From assembly GCA_024508855.1 (NCBI GenBank), contig JANINJ010000026.1, positions 186,001-250,000 of the forward strand: 64,000 nucleotides of DNA. The letters are read 5' to 3'. The position numbers and the translations under genes are program-made. This DNA comes from Xanthobacteraceae bacterium (GTDB taxonomy: Bacteria; Pseudomonadota; Alphaproteobacteria; Rhizobiales; Xanthobacteraceae). The notes under the pieces were generated by a model, which was not told the DNA's origin, did not search any database, and saw only the letters and a program-made list of their open reading frames with translations. Of the stretch, positions 27,932-38,100 are shown piece after piece (position 1 is the first letter of the stretch; each line of letters starts with the position of its first letter).

Positions 27932-28111
27932 TCAGCAGGACGCGATCCATCCTTGAGGGAACGGGATGAAGGGCCACTCCAAACCATTGTCATTGGCGGC
28001 TTGGGGCACAGGATCAAGGCTTACTGAATAAGCCGAAGGATGCTCGTCAAAATCCATCGCCATCGATGTTCTGACATCATCCAGCAGTCGGTTGAATTCC
28101 ATCTCGGTCAT
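27932..28111 (-). CDS. small hypothetical protein, 59 residues
   Basis: I do not recognise a family. It starts MTEMEFNRLLDD, is acidic and ends with PQAANDN followed by an aromatic/proline-rich tail (GLEWPFIPFPQGW). The ATG at 28111 is preceded by GAGGA at five-base spacing, a good ribosome binding site. The PQAANDN phrase is common in small alphaproteobacterial proteins. It fills an otherwise empty 450-base stretch between the tRNA-Cys and the methyltransferase gene. A chance open frame cannot be excluded. Confidence 0.5.
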   Translation of the reverse strand: MTEMEFNRLLDDVRTSMAMDFDEHPSAYSVSLDPVPQAANDNGLEWPFIPFPQGWIASC

Positions 28112-28281
28112 GGCTGTCCTCGCGGTTGAGGCCACCATGACAAGGAGGTTTTGTTTCCCGATTGCAGAAACCGCTAAAATTGTATCGAACCGCCAAAAAA
28201 GCCGGCCGGATTGTCACAAGAATGCTCTCGGGTGACAAAGGAGCGGCGGCGCGGCGCATCGGTTCGAGCAATGAGGGTCCT

Positions 28282-29142
28282 ATGGAAATATCGAATAGCG
28301 ATAGCAAGAATGTCGATCAGATCGCCTATTGGAACGGGCCTGCCGGAGAGCGCTGGACCAAACAGCAACAGATGCAGGACGTGGTTTTCGCGCCCGTTTC
28401 AACGCTTCTGATCGATCGCGCCCGCCCCCGGCAGGGTGAACGAATAATTGACATCGGCTGTGGTTGTGGCGCGATAGCCATCGCGTTGGCCTCAATGGTG
28501 GGGGCTTCGGGGCAGGTACTGGGAGTTGACGTTTCCGAGCCGATGCTGGCGCGCGCGGCGCAACTGGCACCGGCCGGCTTGCCTCTCGAGTTCGCGCTTG
28601 CAGACGCGACGACTTATCCATTCGCGCCGGCGCAGGCCGATCTCCTCATCTCGCGCTTCGGCGTGATGTTCTTCGCCGATCCGGCGCCGTCGTTTGCCAA
28701 TATGCGCAAGGCGCTCCGCGAGGGTGGGCGCTTGACGTTCGTCTGCTGGCAGGAGCCGAAACTCAATACCTGGCTGATCGAGCCGATGAGAGCCGTCTAC
28801 CGGCATGTCCCGAAGCTGCCGCCGCTGGGCCCGGAGGATCCGGGGCCGTTTTCATTCGCGTCGCCGGAGCGCGTAAAACGTATTCTCGGACAAGCGGGTT
28901 TCGCCGACGTGAGTATGGAGCCGCATAGCCTCAAGCTGGATATTTCCGCGGGTGAGGGCATCGACGCGGCTGTCAGGTCGGCGGCGGAGATCGGTCCGGC
29001 CAATCTGGCGCTGGAAGGCCAGCCGGATGCGGTAAGGACCGCAGCGGTCGCATCGATCCGCGAATCTCTTCTGGCTCACGTGAAGGACAATGGCGTCTGG
29101 CTGGATGCGGCAGTCTGGATCGTGACGGCAACGGCGCCATAG
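28282..29142 (+). CDS. class I SAM-dependent methyltransferase
   Basis: 286 residues from the ATG at 28282 (GAGGGT just before it). The frame is open 120 bases upstream, but that part is basic and not conserved-looking. It begins with IAYWNGPAGERWTKQQ, the usual start of UbiE/COQ5-like and SAM methyltransferase_11 proteins, followed by the SAM loop IIDIGCGCGAIAIALASMV and the motif ISRFGVMFFADP. The substrate is unknown. Confidence 0.85.
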   Translation: MEISNSDSKNVDQIAYWNGPAGERWTKQQQMQDVVFAPVSTLLIDRARPRQGERIIDIGCGCGAIAIALASMVGASGQVLGVDVSEPMLARAAQLAPAGLPLEFALADATTYPFAPAQADLLISRFGVMFFADPAPSFANMRKALREGGRLTFVCWQEPKLNTWLIEPMRAVYRHVPKLPPLGPEDPGPFSFASPERVKRILGQAGFADVSMEPHSLKLDISAGEGIDAAVRSAAEIGPANLALEGQPDAVRTAAVASIRESLLAHVKDNGVWLDAAVWIVTATAP

Positions 29143-29194
29143 GCGAGGCGCGTCCGCTACGCAGAACCAGCAATGGAATGAGTTTGCTTAGAGT

Positions 29195-29269
29195 TGGCTC
29201 CCCGGGCCGGATTCGAACCAGCGACCAACCGGTTAACAGCCGGTTGCTCTACCACTGAGCTACCAGGGA
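29195..29269 (-). tRNA. tRNA-Asn (anticodon GTT)
   Basis: On the minus strand the acceptor TCCCTGG pairs with CCGGGGA, followed by discriminator G and an encoded CCA. The D arm has GTAGCTCAGTGGTAGAGC, the anticodon loop CTGTTAA carries GTT (complement of 29235-29237), and the T arm has GGTTCGAATCC. Confidence 0.96.
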
Positions 29270-29301
29270 ACAGTGCCGAAACACATCTTGCAGCCGGGAG
29301 C

Positions 29302-29329
29302 CGTATAACAAAGCCTCCGGAGCTTGCAA
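29302..29329 (-). promoter_or_regulatory. candidate promoter of tRNA-Asn
   Basis: On the minus strand: TTGCAA (29324-29329), 16 bases, TATACG (29302-29307), ending 32 bases before the tRNA 5' end. Confidence 0.45.
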
Positions 29330-29533
29330 AGCGGGAAATGCTCCAAAAAGGATATCATTGCCAACACATCGGGTAGTCGGCGCAGGCTTTCAAGAGGTTC
29401 AATGCTATTCGCGTGCTCCGGTGTGGGTTATCGGACACGACCCATGAGAAACCCTTGAAATTGCCTTGCATCGTCCGTGCGGCTGCCCTAGTTGCTCGAA
29501 GGGAACAACCCCGTCTTTTCGTGAGGATAACCG

Positions 29534-30199
29534 ATGTCCGACTTCGCGATCGCACGCCAGAACATGGTCGATTGTCAGGTTCGCCCCAGCGACGTAACCG
29601 ATAATCGAATCATCGATGCGATGCTGGCCATTCCGCGCGAAATTTTTGTCCCTGAGGACCGGCGCGCACTGGCATATCTCGATCTTGACCTCATAGTCAG
29701 TGCTCCAAATGCGCCCAAGCGCGTCCTGATCAAGCCGGCCGTTATCGCCAAGTTGCTGCAGGCTGCGGAAATAGGGGAGACCGACAGCGTCCTCGTGGTC
29801 GGCACTGCCTCGGGTTACACGGCAGCCATTGCCGCCAAGCTCGCGCAGCGGGTCATAGCCACCGATCCAGATGCCGCGCTGGTGGCAAGCGCGAACGCGG
29901 CATTTGCGCAGCTCGGCCTTGCGACCGCGACGGCGAAGCTGGCCAAGCCGGCCGACGGCGATGCCGGGGATGGTCCGTACGATGTCATCATCCTTGAAGG
30001 CGCGACCGCTATCGTTCCTGAAACGCTCTACCGTCAGCTCAAGGATGGCGGCCGACTGGCGGGGGTCTTCTCGGATGGCAGGGTGCAGAGAGCGACGATC
30101 ATTACGCGTTCGAGAGACGATTTTGGCAGCCGGATCCTGTTCGATGCCTCTGCGCCGGTTCTTCCCGGCCTTGAACGAACTCCAGAATTTGCCTTCTAA
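29534..30199 (+). CDS. PIMT-family methyltransferase-like protein
   Basis: 221 residues. It follows the protein-L-isoaspartate O-methyltransferase fold: RQNMVDCQVRPSDVTDNRII, IPREIFVPEDRRALAYLDLD and the SAM loop VLVVGTASGYTAAIAAKLA. The usual PIMT catalytic stretch (GQTIS with Ser/Thr) is replaced here by NAPKRVLIKP, so repair of isoaspartyl residues is doubtful. It lies immediately upstream of a tolC-type gene. GAGGATAACCG before the ATG gives the ribosome binding site. Confidence 0.8.
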   Translation: MSDFAIARQNMVDCQVRPSDVTDNRIIDAMLAIPREIFVPEDRRALAYLDLDLIVSAPNAPKRVLIKPAVIAKLLQAAEIGETDSVLVVGTASGYTAAIAAKLAQRVIATDPDAALVASANAAFAQLGLATATAKLAKPADGDAGDGPYDVIILEGATAIVPETLYRQLKDGGRLAGVFSDGRVQRATIITRSRDDFGSRILFDASAPVLPGLERTPEFAF

Positions 30200-30395
30200 T
30201 CACCGGTGCCTTGCTTTTAGGCATGTAACAAACTGTGGCTAGGATGTCCCAGCCTTCGAGTTTCGGTGAACAGTTACCCTCGCGGGGTTCCGTACAGCCG
30301 CAACGGCGAATATGATAGATCGCGGCGGGGGCTTGGCGAACTTTGATCGATTCGGTGTTCAGCTTGAGTCGGCGACGGGACGGTGGATTGTCTGG

Positions 30396-31787
30396 ATGGG
30401 TGGCGTGAAAGTAGTAACCGGAGCAGCACTTGCGGTGTTGATGTTGGCCGTTTCGGGGACGGCGCCCGCTCTCGCGGACACGATCGAGGCCGCGCTTGTG
30501 CGCGCCTATCAAAACAATCCGCAGCTCAATTCGCAGCGGGCGTCGGTACGCGTAACGGACGAAAACGTTCCCCAGGCTCTGTCGGGCTATCGCCCGAAGG
30601 TCTCGATTACGGCCAGCGCGGGATACCAATACTCCGACGTGACGGCCGTATCGGACGGACTGACTGGAGCCGCCCATGGCACCCAGGTGCCCCGTTCGGC
30701 TGGAATTACGGCCACCCAGACCCTGTATAATGGCCAGCAGACCGCCAACCGTACACGTGCGGCGGAAGGGCAGGTTTCGGCGGCGCGCGAGGGATTGCGC
30801 GTACTGGAACAGACCGTGCTCCTCGCCGCGGCGACGATCTACATGGATTACCTGCGCGACTCGGCGATCGTCGAAGTGCAGCGCAGCAACGTCCGCGTCC
30901 TTGAGCAGACCCTGAAGCAGACGCGGGACCGGTTTAATGTCGGTGAAGTAACCCGAACCGACGTGGCTCAGTCCGAAGCACAACTTGCGGCAGGCAAGTC
31001 GCAGCAGCTCGCGGCCGAATCGACCCTGACCTCCACTCGCTCGAATTTCCGTCGCATCATCGGCAACGAGCCGAGCGCGTTGGCGCCCGGTTCGCCGGTG
31101 GATCGCTATCTGCCCGGTACACTGGCCAGTGCAGTAAATCTCGGGCTGGTCGAAAATCCGAATGTGACCGCGTCGATGTTCGGTATCGACGTCAGCTACC
31201 TTCAGGTCAAGGTTGCGGAAGGCGCGCTGTTCCCGACGGTGTCGCTGCAGGTCGGCGCGCAGCAGGCCTACGAGCAGCAGATTTCGATCCCCAAACAGTT
31301 CGTCGCCTCGGCGATCGCCCAGGTTTCGGTGCCGATCTATCAAGGCGGCGCGGAGTATTCGCTGATCCGCCAGTCCAAGGAAACGCTGGCGCAACAACGT
31401 TTGGCCCTTGAGCAGGTCCGCGATCAGACCCGCGCAAGCGTGGTTCAGGCGTGGGGCCAGTTGATCGCGAGCAAGGCACAGGTTTCATCGGCACAGTCGC
31501 AGGTGCAGGCTTCTGAAATCGCTTTGAACGGTGTCCGGGAAGAGGCCAAGGCCGGTCAGCGAACCACGCTCGACGTCCTCAACGCGCAGCAGGCACTGGT
31601 CAACGCTCGCGTCGCGCTCGTCACTGCGCAGCATGACCGGGTGGTCGCGTCTTACTCTGTCCTGAGTTCGGTTGGACGGCTTTCGCCGCAAGTGCTTCGG
31701 TTGAAGACCTCGGTCTACGATCCGAGCGTCCACTATCACCAGGTGCGTGATAGCTGGTTCGGCGTTCGCACACCCGACGGGCGCTAA
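30396..31787 (+). CDS. tolC: TolC-family outer-membrane efflux/secretion channel
   Basis: 463 residues from the ATG at 30396, which gives a proper signal peptide (VVTGAALAVLMLAVSG...ALA-DT). The frame is open 84 bases further up. Two OEP repeats with long amphipathic helices: IEAALVRAYQNNPQLNSQRA, TATQTLYNGQQTANRTRAAE, RFNVGEVTRTDVAQSEAQLA and AKAGQRTTLDVLNAQQALV. TolC trimers serve type I secretion and several pumps. It has no lipobox, unlike the outer-membrane protein of the RND operon at 17796, so it is a separate channel. Confidence 0.9.
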   Translation: MGGVKVVTGAALAVLMLAVSGTAPALADTIEAALVRAYQNNPQLNSQRASVRVTDENVPQALSGYRPKVSITASAGYQYSDVTAVSDGLTGAAHGTQVPRSAGITATQTLYNGQQTANRTRAAEGQVSAAREGLRVLEQTVLLAAATIYMDYLRDSAIVEVQRSNVRVLEQTLKQTRDRFNVGEVTRTDVAQSEAQLAAGKSQQLAAESTLTSTRSNFRRIIGNEPSALAPGSPVDRYLPGTLASAVNLGLVENPNVTASMFGIDVSYLQVKVAEGALFPTVSLQVGAQQAYEQQISIPKQFVASAIAQVSVPIYQGGAEYSLIRQSKETLAQQRLALEQVRDQTRASVVQAWGQLIASKAQVSSAQSQVQASEIALNGVREEAKAGQRTTLDVLNAQQALVNARVALVTAQHDRVVASYSVLSSVGRLSPQVLRLKTSVYDPSVHYHQVRDSWFGVRTPDGR

Positions 31788-31812
31788 CTGACAGTTCACG
31801 TTCGATCGTGTC

Positions 31813-31840
31813 GCAAGGGGTTACATTTGTGGCCCCTTGC
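31813..31840 (+). terminator. stem-loop after tolC, probable terminator
   Basis: GCAAGGGG and CCCCTTGC are perfect 8-bp arms with a 12-base loop, 25 bases after the tolC stop. The following TTGCATTCATT is only moderately T-rich. Confidence 0.55.
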
Positions 31841-32013
31841 TTGCATTCATTCGTCGCAATGACATACCGTCGATGATGAGCGCGGGCCGATTCGCGTGCT
31901 GATCGCGATTCCCTGCTGCTGTGTGCGAGAGTATCGCCACAATGTCGGAACGCTTGATTTGGGGACAACGCGCGCGGGCCGGGTAAAGCTTCGGGCAAGA
32001 GAGTAAGCTGCTT

Positions 32014-32032
32014 TGCGTATCGCGTATACGCA
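32014..32032. repeat. inverted repeat upstream of popZ
   Basis: TGCGTAT and ATACGCA around CGCGT, containing the perfect palindrome GCGTATACGC (32022-32031) and a tandem GCGTAT. It ends about 40 bases before the popZ ATG, where an operator or the core promoter would be expected. Confidence 0.5.
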
Positions 32033-32073
32033 GCCTCGGTCACTGCGGAATTATTGACGATGTGGAGTCGGAC

Positions 32074-32781
32074 ATGAGCCAACCTGCAAAGGTCCAGGAA
32101 CCCTCCATGGAGGAAATTCTGGCGTCGATCCGACGCATCATCGCCGACGACGAGACGAAGCCCGCAACGGCTGGCGATAGCTCTGCAGCGGCGAAATCTT
32201 CACCGGGGCCGGCTGCTTCCAAGGGACCTTCGGCAGCGAGCAATCCGCCAGCGCCTCCGGCTCCGCCTGCATTCAAGCCGGCTGTCGCGGAGAAGAACAG
32301 TCAGGATGACATCGACGCGTTGCTGGCGGGCCTCGATTCCTCGACCACCGAAGCCGAGATACGGCCGTCAGCGCCTGCCAATGACGTGCTCGAATTGACC
32401 GATGATATGGCGTTGCCGGATCTTCCGGAAACGACCTTCCAAAAGGTCGAGCCGGAGAACGACATCGAGTTCACGGAAGTTGCTACTGAACGACGGCGTC
32501 CGTCCGAACCCGAGGAACCTCTCTCCGCTGAACCGGCACCCTATCGCGAACCGATGACATCGCCGTCGCCACAGATGCTGTCTCAATCCACCGTCTCGGC
32601 CGTCGAGTCGGCGTTCAACTCCCTTGCCAGCACGGTCCTGAGCAACAATGCCCGGACACTGGAAGATCTGGTGCGGGAAATGCTGCGGCCGATGCTCAAA
32701 TCCTGGCTCGACGACAATCTGCCGGGTCTCGTGGAGCGCATCGTGAAAGCCGAAATCGAGCGGGTTTCGCGGGGCCGCTGA
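32074..32781 (+). CDS. popZ: polar organizing protein PopZ (DUF2497)
   Basis: 235 residues from the ATG at 32074, which has GGAG upstream; a GTG at 32062 is less likely. The conserved N-terminal helix KVQEPSMEEILASIRRIIADD, a long Pro/Glu/Ala-rich disordered middle (about residues 30-165) and the conserved C-terminal helices (NSLASTVLSNNARTLEDLVR, EMLRPMLKSWLDDNLPGLVE, RIVKAEIERV) match PopZ. The protein forms a polar scaffold that anchors the ParB-bound chromosome origin and recruits cell-cycle regulators. It is placed before valS, a common order in this group. Confidence 0.9.
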   Translation: MSQPAKVQEPSMEEILASIRRIIADDETKPATAGDSSAAAKSSPGPAASKGPSAASNPPAPPAPPAFKPAVAEKNSQDDIDALLAGLDSSTTEAEIRPSAPANDVLELTDDMALPDLPETTFQKVEPENDIEFTEVATERRRPSEPEEPLSAEPAPYREPMTSPSPQMLSQSTVSAVESAFNSLASTVLSNNARTLEDLVREMLRPMLKSWLDDNLPGLVERIVKAEIERVSRGR

Positions 32782-32836
32782 TTGCCGCCGGGTTGCGTGC
32801 CAACTCCGGCTGGCTGTTTTCTCACGTTTCCGAATG

Positions 32837-32866
32837 TTGACTTGCGACCCGCTGGAAGCTTTCTAG
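32837..32866 (+). promoter_or_regulatory. candidate valS promoter
   Basis: TTGACT, 18 bases, TTCTAG. The -35 box is good and the -10 box poor. It lies about 120 bases before the valS ATG. Confidence 0.3.
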
Positions 32867-32983
32867 CGCACAGGTTTGCGCGTATTCTGCCGCATCTTCC
32901 ACAACATCAGGCCGATATACCCGAAAATGGGCCTGAGATTTCGCTGTTCTGACCCCTTTGCCGAGTGCTTGTGATCGTACCCC

Positions 32984-35845
32984 ATGATTGAAAAGACCTA
33001 TCAGCCCGCGGACATCGAAGGCCGCATTTCACAAGCTTGGGAAGCCACGCAAGCCTTCAAGGCCGGTCAACCGGACCGTCGGGACGCCGAACCCTTCACC
33101 ATCGTGATTCCGCCCCCGAATGTCACCGGTTCGCTGCACATGGGGCATGCCCTGAACAATACCCTGCAGGACATCCTGTGCCGGTTCGAACGGATGCGCG
33201 GGCGTGACGTGCTGTGGCAGCCGGGCACGGACCATGCCGGCATCGCCACGCAGATGGTGGTCGAGCGCCAGTTGATGGAGCGTCAGGAGCCCGGACGTCG
33301 CGATCTCGGCCGCGCCGCGTTTCTCGAACGCGTGTGGAAATGGAAGGCGGAAAGCGGCGGCGTCATCGTCAATCAGTTGAAGCGCCTCGGGGCGTCGTGC
33401 GACTGGTCGCGCGAACGCTTCACCATGGACGAGGGGTTGTCACGCGCGGTCGCCAAGGTGTTCGTGGAATTGCATCGCGACGGGATGATCTACAAGGACA
33501 AGCGGCTGGTCAATTGGGACCCGAAGCTGCTCACCGCGATCTCCGATCTCGAAGTGCAGCAGATCGAGGTCAAGGGAAGTCTCTGGCATTTGCGCTATCC
33601 GCTGGAAGGCAAAACCTTCAATCCCGAAGACTCGTCCACCTTCATCGTCGTGGCGACGACGCGTCCGGAAACCATGCTCGGAGATACGGCCGTCGCGGTG
33701 CATCCGGACGACGAGCGCTATCGCCATCTGATCGGCAAGAACGTCATCCTGCCGCTGGTCGGCCGGAAAATTCCGATCGTTGCGGACGAATACTCCGATC
33801 CGGAGAAGGGATCGGGCGCCGTCAAGATCACGCCGGCGCACGACTTCAACGACTTCGAGGTCGGCAAGCGCCACGACCTTGCGCAGATAAATGTTCTCGA
33901 TATCGAGGGGCGGATCGCGCTCACCGATAACGAAGCCTATTGGCGCGATCTGCCGGAGAACGCGTCGCCGCGAGCCGCCACGTTGCATGGCCTCGACCGC
34001 TTCGCAGCGCGCAAGCAGATCGTCGCATGGCTCGAGGAAGACGGCATACTCGAGAAGATCGAACCCAATACGCACATGGTGCCGCATGGCGATCGTTCAG
34101 GCGTCGTGATCGAGCCCTATCTTACGGACCAGTGGTACGTCGACGCCAAGACGATGGCGCGTCCAGCAATCGAGGCGGTGCGTAGCGGTGCGACGACCTT
34201 CGTGCCGAAGAACTGGGAAAAAACCTACTTCGAATGGATGGAGAACATCCAGCCGTGGTGCATCTCGCGCCAGCTCTGGTGGGGTCATCAGATTCCGGCG
34301 TGGTATGGCCCGGACGGCAAGGTGTTCGTGGCCGAAACCGAAGAAGAAGCGGTCGGCAACGCCCTTGGCTATTACGTCGAGCAGGAAGTCATTACGCCGG
34401 AGCAGGGTGCCGACATGGCGCGCGATCCGGCCAAGCGCGAAGGCTTTATCACCCGCGACGAGGATGTGCTCGACACCTGGTTCTCATCCGCTCTGTGGCC
34501 ATTCTCGACCTTGGGCTGGCCCGACGATTTGAAGGACGTCGAACACTACTATCCGACCAATGTGCTGGTGACGGGATTCGACATCATCTTCTTCTGGGTC
34601 GCCCGGATGATGATGATGGGCCTCCATTTCATGAAAGACGTGCCGTTCCCGACGGTCTACATCCACGCCCTCGTCCGTGACGAGAAGGGCGCGAAGATGT
34701 CGAAGTCCAAGGGCAACGTCATCGATCCGTTGCATCTGATCGACGACTACGGCGCGGATGCGTTACGCTTTACGTTGGCCGCGATGGCGGCGCAGGGGCG
34801 TGACATCAAGTTGTCCACGCAGCGCGTCGAGGGGTATCGCAACTTCGCGACCAAGCTGTGGAATGCCTGCCGTTTCGCGGAAATGAACGGCTGCGCACTG
34901 CCGCCGGGATTCGATCCGACCAAGGCGAAGGAGACGCTCAATCGTTGGATCGCGCATGAAACGATGCAGGCGGCGCGCGATGTGAGCGAGGCTATCGAGG
35001 CCTATCGCTTCAACGACGCCGCGGGCGTGATGTATCGTTTCGTCTGGAACGTGTTCTGCGACTGGTATCTCGAACTGGCCAAGCCGGTGATGATGGGACC
35101 GGACAGCCCTGCCAAGGCCGAAACGCAAGCCATGGTGGCGTGGGCACGTGACGAGATCCTCAAGCTTCTTCACCCCTTCATGCCCTTCATCACCGAGGAG
35201 CTTTGGGCGGTGACGTCAACGCGTGAGAAGATGCTGGTCGTGACCGAATGGCCGATCAAGCCACAGCCTCCCATGGTGGTCATTCCCACGTCGGGGGTGC
35301 CGGGTGATGTGGCCAGCGCCAGCGTGGTGATATCGGCTCCTCCGACGGAGACATTCAGCGATCCTGCCGCGGAAGCGGAAATCGGCTGGGTGGTAGACCT
35401 CATCACCGCCATTCGTTCGGTGCGTGCCGAGATGAATATCCCGCCCGCAACGCTCATGCCCCTGATGCTAGTGGATGCATCGGCGGATACGCAGCAGCGC
35501 GCTCAACGTTGGAGCGATGTGATCAAGCGTCTGGCGCGACTCGCCGATATTTCGTTTGTCGATGCAACGCCGGCCGGCGCCATGCAGCTCCTGGTGCGCG
35601 GCCAGATCGCCGCACTTCCGCTCAAAGGCGTCATCGACCTGTCGGCGGAGAAGGCCCGGCTCGACAAGGAAATGGTCAAAGCCGAGGCCGACATCAAACG
35701 CGTCGATGCCAAGCTGGCGAACGAAAAATTCGTCGCCAACGCGCCGGAGGAAATCGTCGAGGAAGAGAAAGAGAAGCGCGAGGAAGCACTCGCGCGCAAG
35801 GCGAAAATCCTTGAGGCACTGGAGCGGTTACGCAACGCATCTTGA
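32984..35845 (+). CDS. valS: valyl-tRNA synthetase
   Basis: 953 residues, the normal length. HIGH-type motif in [20 protein letters not shown] motif in [14 protein letters not shown], editing domain (CP1) in the middle with [15 protein letters not shown] and [10 protein letters not shown], and a C-terminal coiled-coil arm ([20 protein letters not shown]) typical of ValRS. It charges tRNA-Val and edits threonine in the cytoplasm. Complete and unbroken. Confidence 0.98.
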   Translation: MIEKTYQPADIEGRISQAWEATQAFKAGQPDRRDAEPFTIVIPPPNVTGSLHMGHALNNTLQDILCRFERMRGRDVLWQPGTDHAGIATQMVVERQLMERQEPGRRDLGRAAFLERVWKWKAESGGVIVNQLKRLGASCDWSRERFTMDEGLSRAVAKVFVELHRDGMIYKDKRLVNWDPKLLTAISDLEVQQIEVKGSLWHLRYPLEGKTFNPEDSSTFIVVATTRPETMLGDTAVAVHPDDERYRHLIGKNVILPLVGRKIPIVADEYSDPEKGSGAVKITPAHDFNDFEVGKRHDLAQINVLDIEGRIALTDNEAYWRDLPENASPRAATLHGLDRFAARKQIVAWLEEDGILEKIEPNTHMVPHGDRSGVVIEPYLTDQWYVDAKTMARPAIEAVRSGATTFVPKNWEKTYFEWMENIQPWCISRQLWWGHQIPAWYGPDGKVFVAETEEEAVGNALGYYVEQEVITPEQGADMARDPAKREGFITRDEDVLDTWFSSALWPFSTLGWPDDLKDVEHYYPTNVLVTGFDIIFFWVARMMMMGLHFMKDVPFPTVYIHALVRDEKGAKMSKSKGNVIDPLHLIDDYGADALRFTLAAMAAQGRDIKLSTQRVEGYRNFATKLWNACRFAEMNGCALPPGFDPTKAKETLNRWIAHETMQAARDVSEAIEAYRFNDAAGVMYRFVWNVFCDWYLELAKPVMMGPDSPAKAETQAMVAWARDEILKLLHPFMPFITEELWAVTSTREKMLVVTEWPIKPQPPMVVIPTSGVPGDVASASVVISAPPTETFSDPAAEAEIGWVVDLITAIRSVRAEMNIPPATLMPLMLVDASADTQQRAQRWSDVIKRLARLADISFVDATPAGAMQLLVRGQIAALPLKGVIDLSAEKARLDKEMVKAEADIKRVDAKLANEKFVANAPEEIVEEEKEKREEALARKAKILEALERLRNAS

Positions 35846-35875
35846 GCGCGGCGCAATTACGGGTGACGCGCAAAA

Positions 35876-36511
35876 TCAGCGAAGCTTGTCGTCAGGAAAC
35901 GCTTTGCTGAGAAAGCGCGAACCCTTGAGGCCATAACGCCACGGCAGTTCCACTGCCTTGGTGATGCCGATGCGGGGACCCGATGCGATTTCCGGTGCCT
36001 CACGACGTGCATGAATTTCGATCGGCGGAGCATCGAGCGCGAGGCCATTGTGCCGGTTGGTGATCGCCAGTGCGCCGGTGAGTTTTCCAGGGCCCGAACA
36101 CAAGGTCCGCTCGTCGTGCAATCCACGACGCCGACGCATGGCCGGGATACCGTGGGTCGGCTGCAGCGCGCGGATCAGCACTGCCGCCGCCGAGCCCTCC
36201 GGCTCGCAGACGAAATTGATGCACCAGTGAATGCCATAGGAGCGATAGACGTAAGCAACTCCCGGCGGACCGAACATCACCATCGTCCGCGGCGTCGGCC
36301 CTCGGTAGGAATGCGCCGCCGGCTCGCTCTGATGGTACGCCTCGACCTCGACAATGATGCCGCCGACGCCGTCGACCAGCATCGTAGCCCCGATCAATTC
36401 CGGTGCCACCTCGTGGACACTGCGCGCGAAAAAGCTGCGATTCAGCCGTTTGCCGAGTCGGGTAACGGAATTCACGGTGTCGCTGGCTGGAGGAGGGGTG
36501 TGTTTGGTCAT
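35876..36511 (-). CDS. 3-methyladenine DNA glycosylase (AAG/Mpg family)
   Basis: 211 residues. The methylpurine-DNA glycosylase fold is shown by [21 protein letters not shown] (catalytic Glu in VEVEAY), the [21 protein letters not shown] stretch with the intercalating region, and [10 protein letters not shown]. It removes alkylated purines in base-excision repair. It converges on valS and is divergent from lipA. Confidence 0.9.
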   Translation of the reverse strand: MTKHTPPPASDTVNSVTRLGKRLNRSFFARSVHEVAPELIGATMLVDGVGGIIVEVEAYHQSEPAAHSYRGPTPRTMVMFGPPGVAYVYRSYGIHWCINFVCEPEGSAAAVLIRALQPTHGIPAMRRRRGLHDERTLCSGPGKLTGALAITNRHNGLALDAPPIEIHARREAPEIASGPRIGITKAVELPWRYGLKGSRFLSKAFPDDKLR

Positions 36512-36643
36512 CGTGGGGACAATCGGCCGGATCGGAGAGCCGGTATGTCAGCGATATGCTATTGTCTGGAAAGGTGCAAATACGGGTGGGTTGCGGCTGC
36601 CCCTTCGACGGATTAGGTAAAGCCTTCGCAAATCGGACATGGC

Positions 36644-37603
36644 ATGGTCGTTCTCGTCGATACGGTTTCAGTCACCCAGGTGCGCCCGCGTCACCCTGAA
36701 AAGGTGAATCGGCCGGATGCGCTGTCGCCACCCAAGCCGGACTGGATCCGCGTCCGCGCGCCGAACACGCGCGGCTACGCCGATACCCGCAAGATCGTGA
36801 AGGAAAACGGCCTCGTCACCGTCTGCGAGGAAGCGGGCTGCCCGAATATCGGCGAGTGCTGGGACAAGAAGCACGCCACCTTCATGATCATGGGCGACAC
36901 CTGCACGCGGGCATGCGCGTTCTGCAACGTGAAGACCGGCATGCCGGGCGCGCTGGATGTTACCGAGCCGGAGCATGTGGCCGAAGCCACCTTCAAGCTG
37001 GGTCTCGCCCATATCGTCATCACCTCGGTCGACCGCGACGATCTGGCGGACGGCGGCGCCGAGCACTTCGCACGAACCATTCGAGCCATCCGGGCACGTT
37101 GCCCGACCACCACGATCGAAATTCTGACGCCGGATTTCCTGCGCAAGGATGGCGCGCTCGAAATCGTCGTTGCGGCCAAACCGGATGTTTTCAATCACAA
37201 CCTGGAAACAGTGCCGTCGCGTTATCTCTCGGTGCGGCCGGGCGCGCGCTACTTCCATTCGATCCGCGTGTTACAACGGGTCAAGGAAATCGATCCGACC
37301 ATCTTCACCAAATCTGGAATCATGGTTGGGCTCGGCGAAGAGCGGCACGAGGTATTGCAGGTGATGGACGACCTGCGCTCGGCCAATGTCGATTTCCTGA
37401 CCATTGGTCAGTATCTCCAGCCGACGCGGAAGCATCACGCTGTGATGCGCTACGTGACGCCGGATGAATTTCAGGGCTACGAAAAGGTTGCATACACCAA
37501 AGGTTTCCTGATGGTGTCCGCAAGCCCGCTGACGCGCTCGTCGCATCACGCAGGCGAGGATTTCGCCAAGTTGCAGGCCGCACGCGACGCGATGTTTCGT
37601 TGA
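36644..37603 (+). CDS. lipA: lipoyl synthase
   Basis: 319 residues. It carries both iron-sulfur cysteine sets: [13 protein letters not shown] for the auxiliary cluster and [10 protein letters not shown] for the radical-SAM cluster, followed by [19 protein letters not shown] and [11 protein letters not shown]. It inserts two sulfur atoms into the octanoyl group on lipoyl domains of 2-oxoacid dehydrogenases. The next gene (START protein) begins one base after its stop. Confidence 0.97.
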   Translation: MVVLVDTVSVTQVRPRHPEKVNRPDALSPPKPDWIRVRAPNTRGYADTRKIVKENGLVTVCEEAGCPNIGECWDKKHATFMIMGDTCTRACAFCNVKTGMPGALDVTEPEHVAEATFKLGLAHIVITSVDRDDLADGGAEHFARTIRAIRARCPTTTIEILTPDFLRKDGALEIVVAAKPDVFNHNLETVPSRYLSVRPGARYFHSIRVLQRVKEIDPTIFTKSGIMVGLGEERHEVLQVMDDLRSANVDFLTIGQYLQPTRKHHAVMRYVTPDEFQGYEKVAYTKGFLMVSASPLTRSSHHAGEDFAKLQAARDAMFR

Positions 37604-37604
37604 T

Positions 37605-38081
37605 ATGCCGCAATTCGCCAACAAGCGCCGGGTTCAGCACAGCGCCGCCGAGATGTTCGATCTTGTCGCGGACGTCGAGCGCTATCCAGAATTTGTGCCG
37701 CTCTGCGGCGCGCTTAAGATCCGTCAGCGTACGCAGAAGCCGGACGGTGTCGAAGTTATCGTCGCGGACATGACGGTCTCCTTCAAGCTGGTACGCGAAA
37801 CATTCACCAGCAAGGTGACGCTCGATCGTCCCAATCTGAAAATCCTGGTTGAGTATCTGCAAGGCCCGTTCAGCACTTTGCAGAACCGTTGGACGTTCGA
37901 GCCGAAGGCGGACAAAGCCTGCGACGTCGGGTTCTTCATCGCCTACGAATTCAAGAGCCGCATGCTCGCGATGCTGATGGGCTCCATGTTCGATACTGCC
38001 TTCCAGCGTTTCGCTGCCGCATTCGAGAAGCGGGCTGATGCCATCTATGGCAAGCCGCTGCGCTCAAGCGCAGTCTCTTAG
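37605..38081 (+). CDS. COQ10/RatA-type START-domain protein
   Basis: 158 residues. The polyketide cyclase/START fold begins KRRVQHSAAEMFDLVADVERYPEFVPLCGAL, characteristic of the COQ10/RatA family, and ends FQRFAAAFEKRADAIYG. In alphaproteobacteria it probably binds ubiquinone and aids respiration; the toxin label RatA comes from an E. coli relative and is not implied here. It is coupled to lipA. Confidence 0.88.
   Translation: MPQFANKRRVQHSAAEMFDLVADVERYPEFVPLCGALKIRQRTQKPDGVEVIVADMTVSFKLVRETFTSKVTLDRPNLKILVEYLQGPFSTLQNRWTFEPKADKACDVGFFIAYEFKSRMLAMLMGSMFDTAFQRFAAAFEKRADAIYGKPLRSSAVS
38058..38073 (+). terminator. hairpin at the end of the START-domain gene
   Basis: CTGCGC-TCAA-GCGCAG followed by TCTCTTAGG. 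The stem is within the last codons of the gene. Possible intrinsic terminator for lipA-COQ10; the stem is short. Confidence 0.4.
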
Positions 38082-38100
38082 GAATACGATCGAATTCGTT

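Noticed and set aside
29270-29533. Heat-shock-type promoter before the PIMT-like gene (CTTGAAA)
   Set aside because: A -35-like box is present but no matching -10 box at the right spacing.
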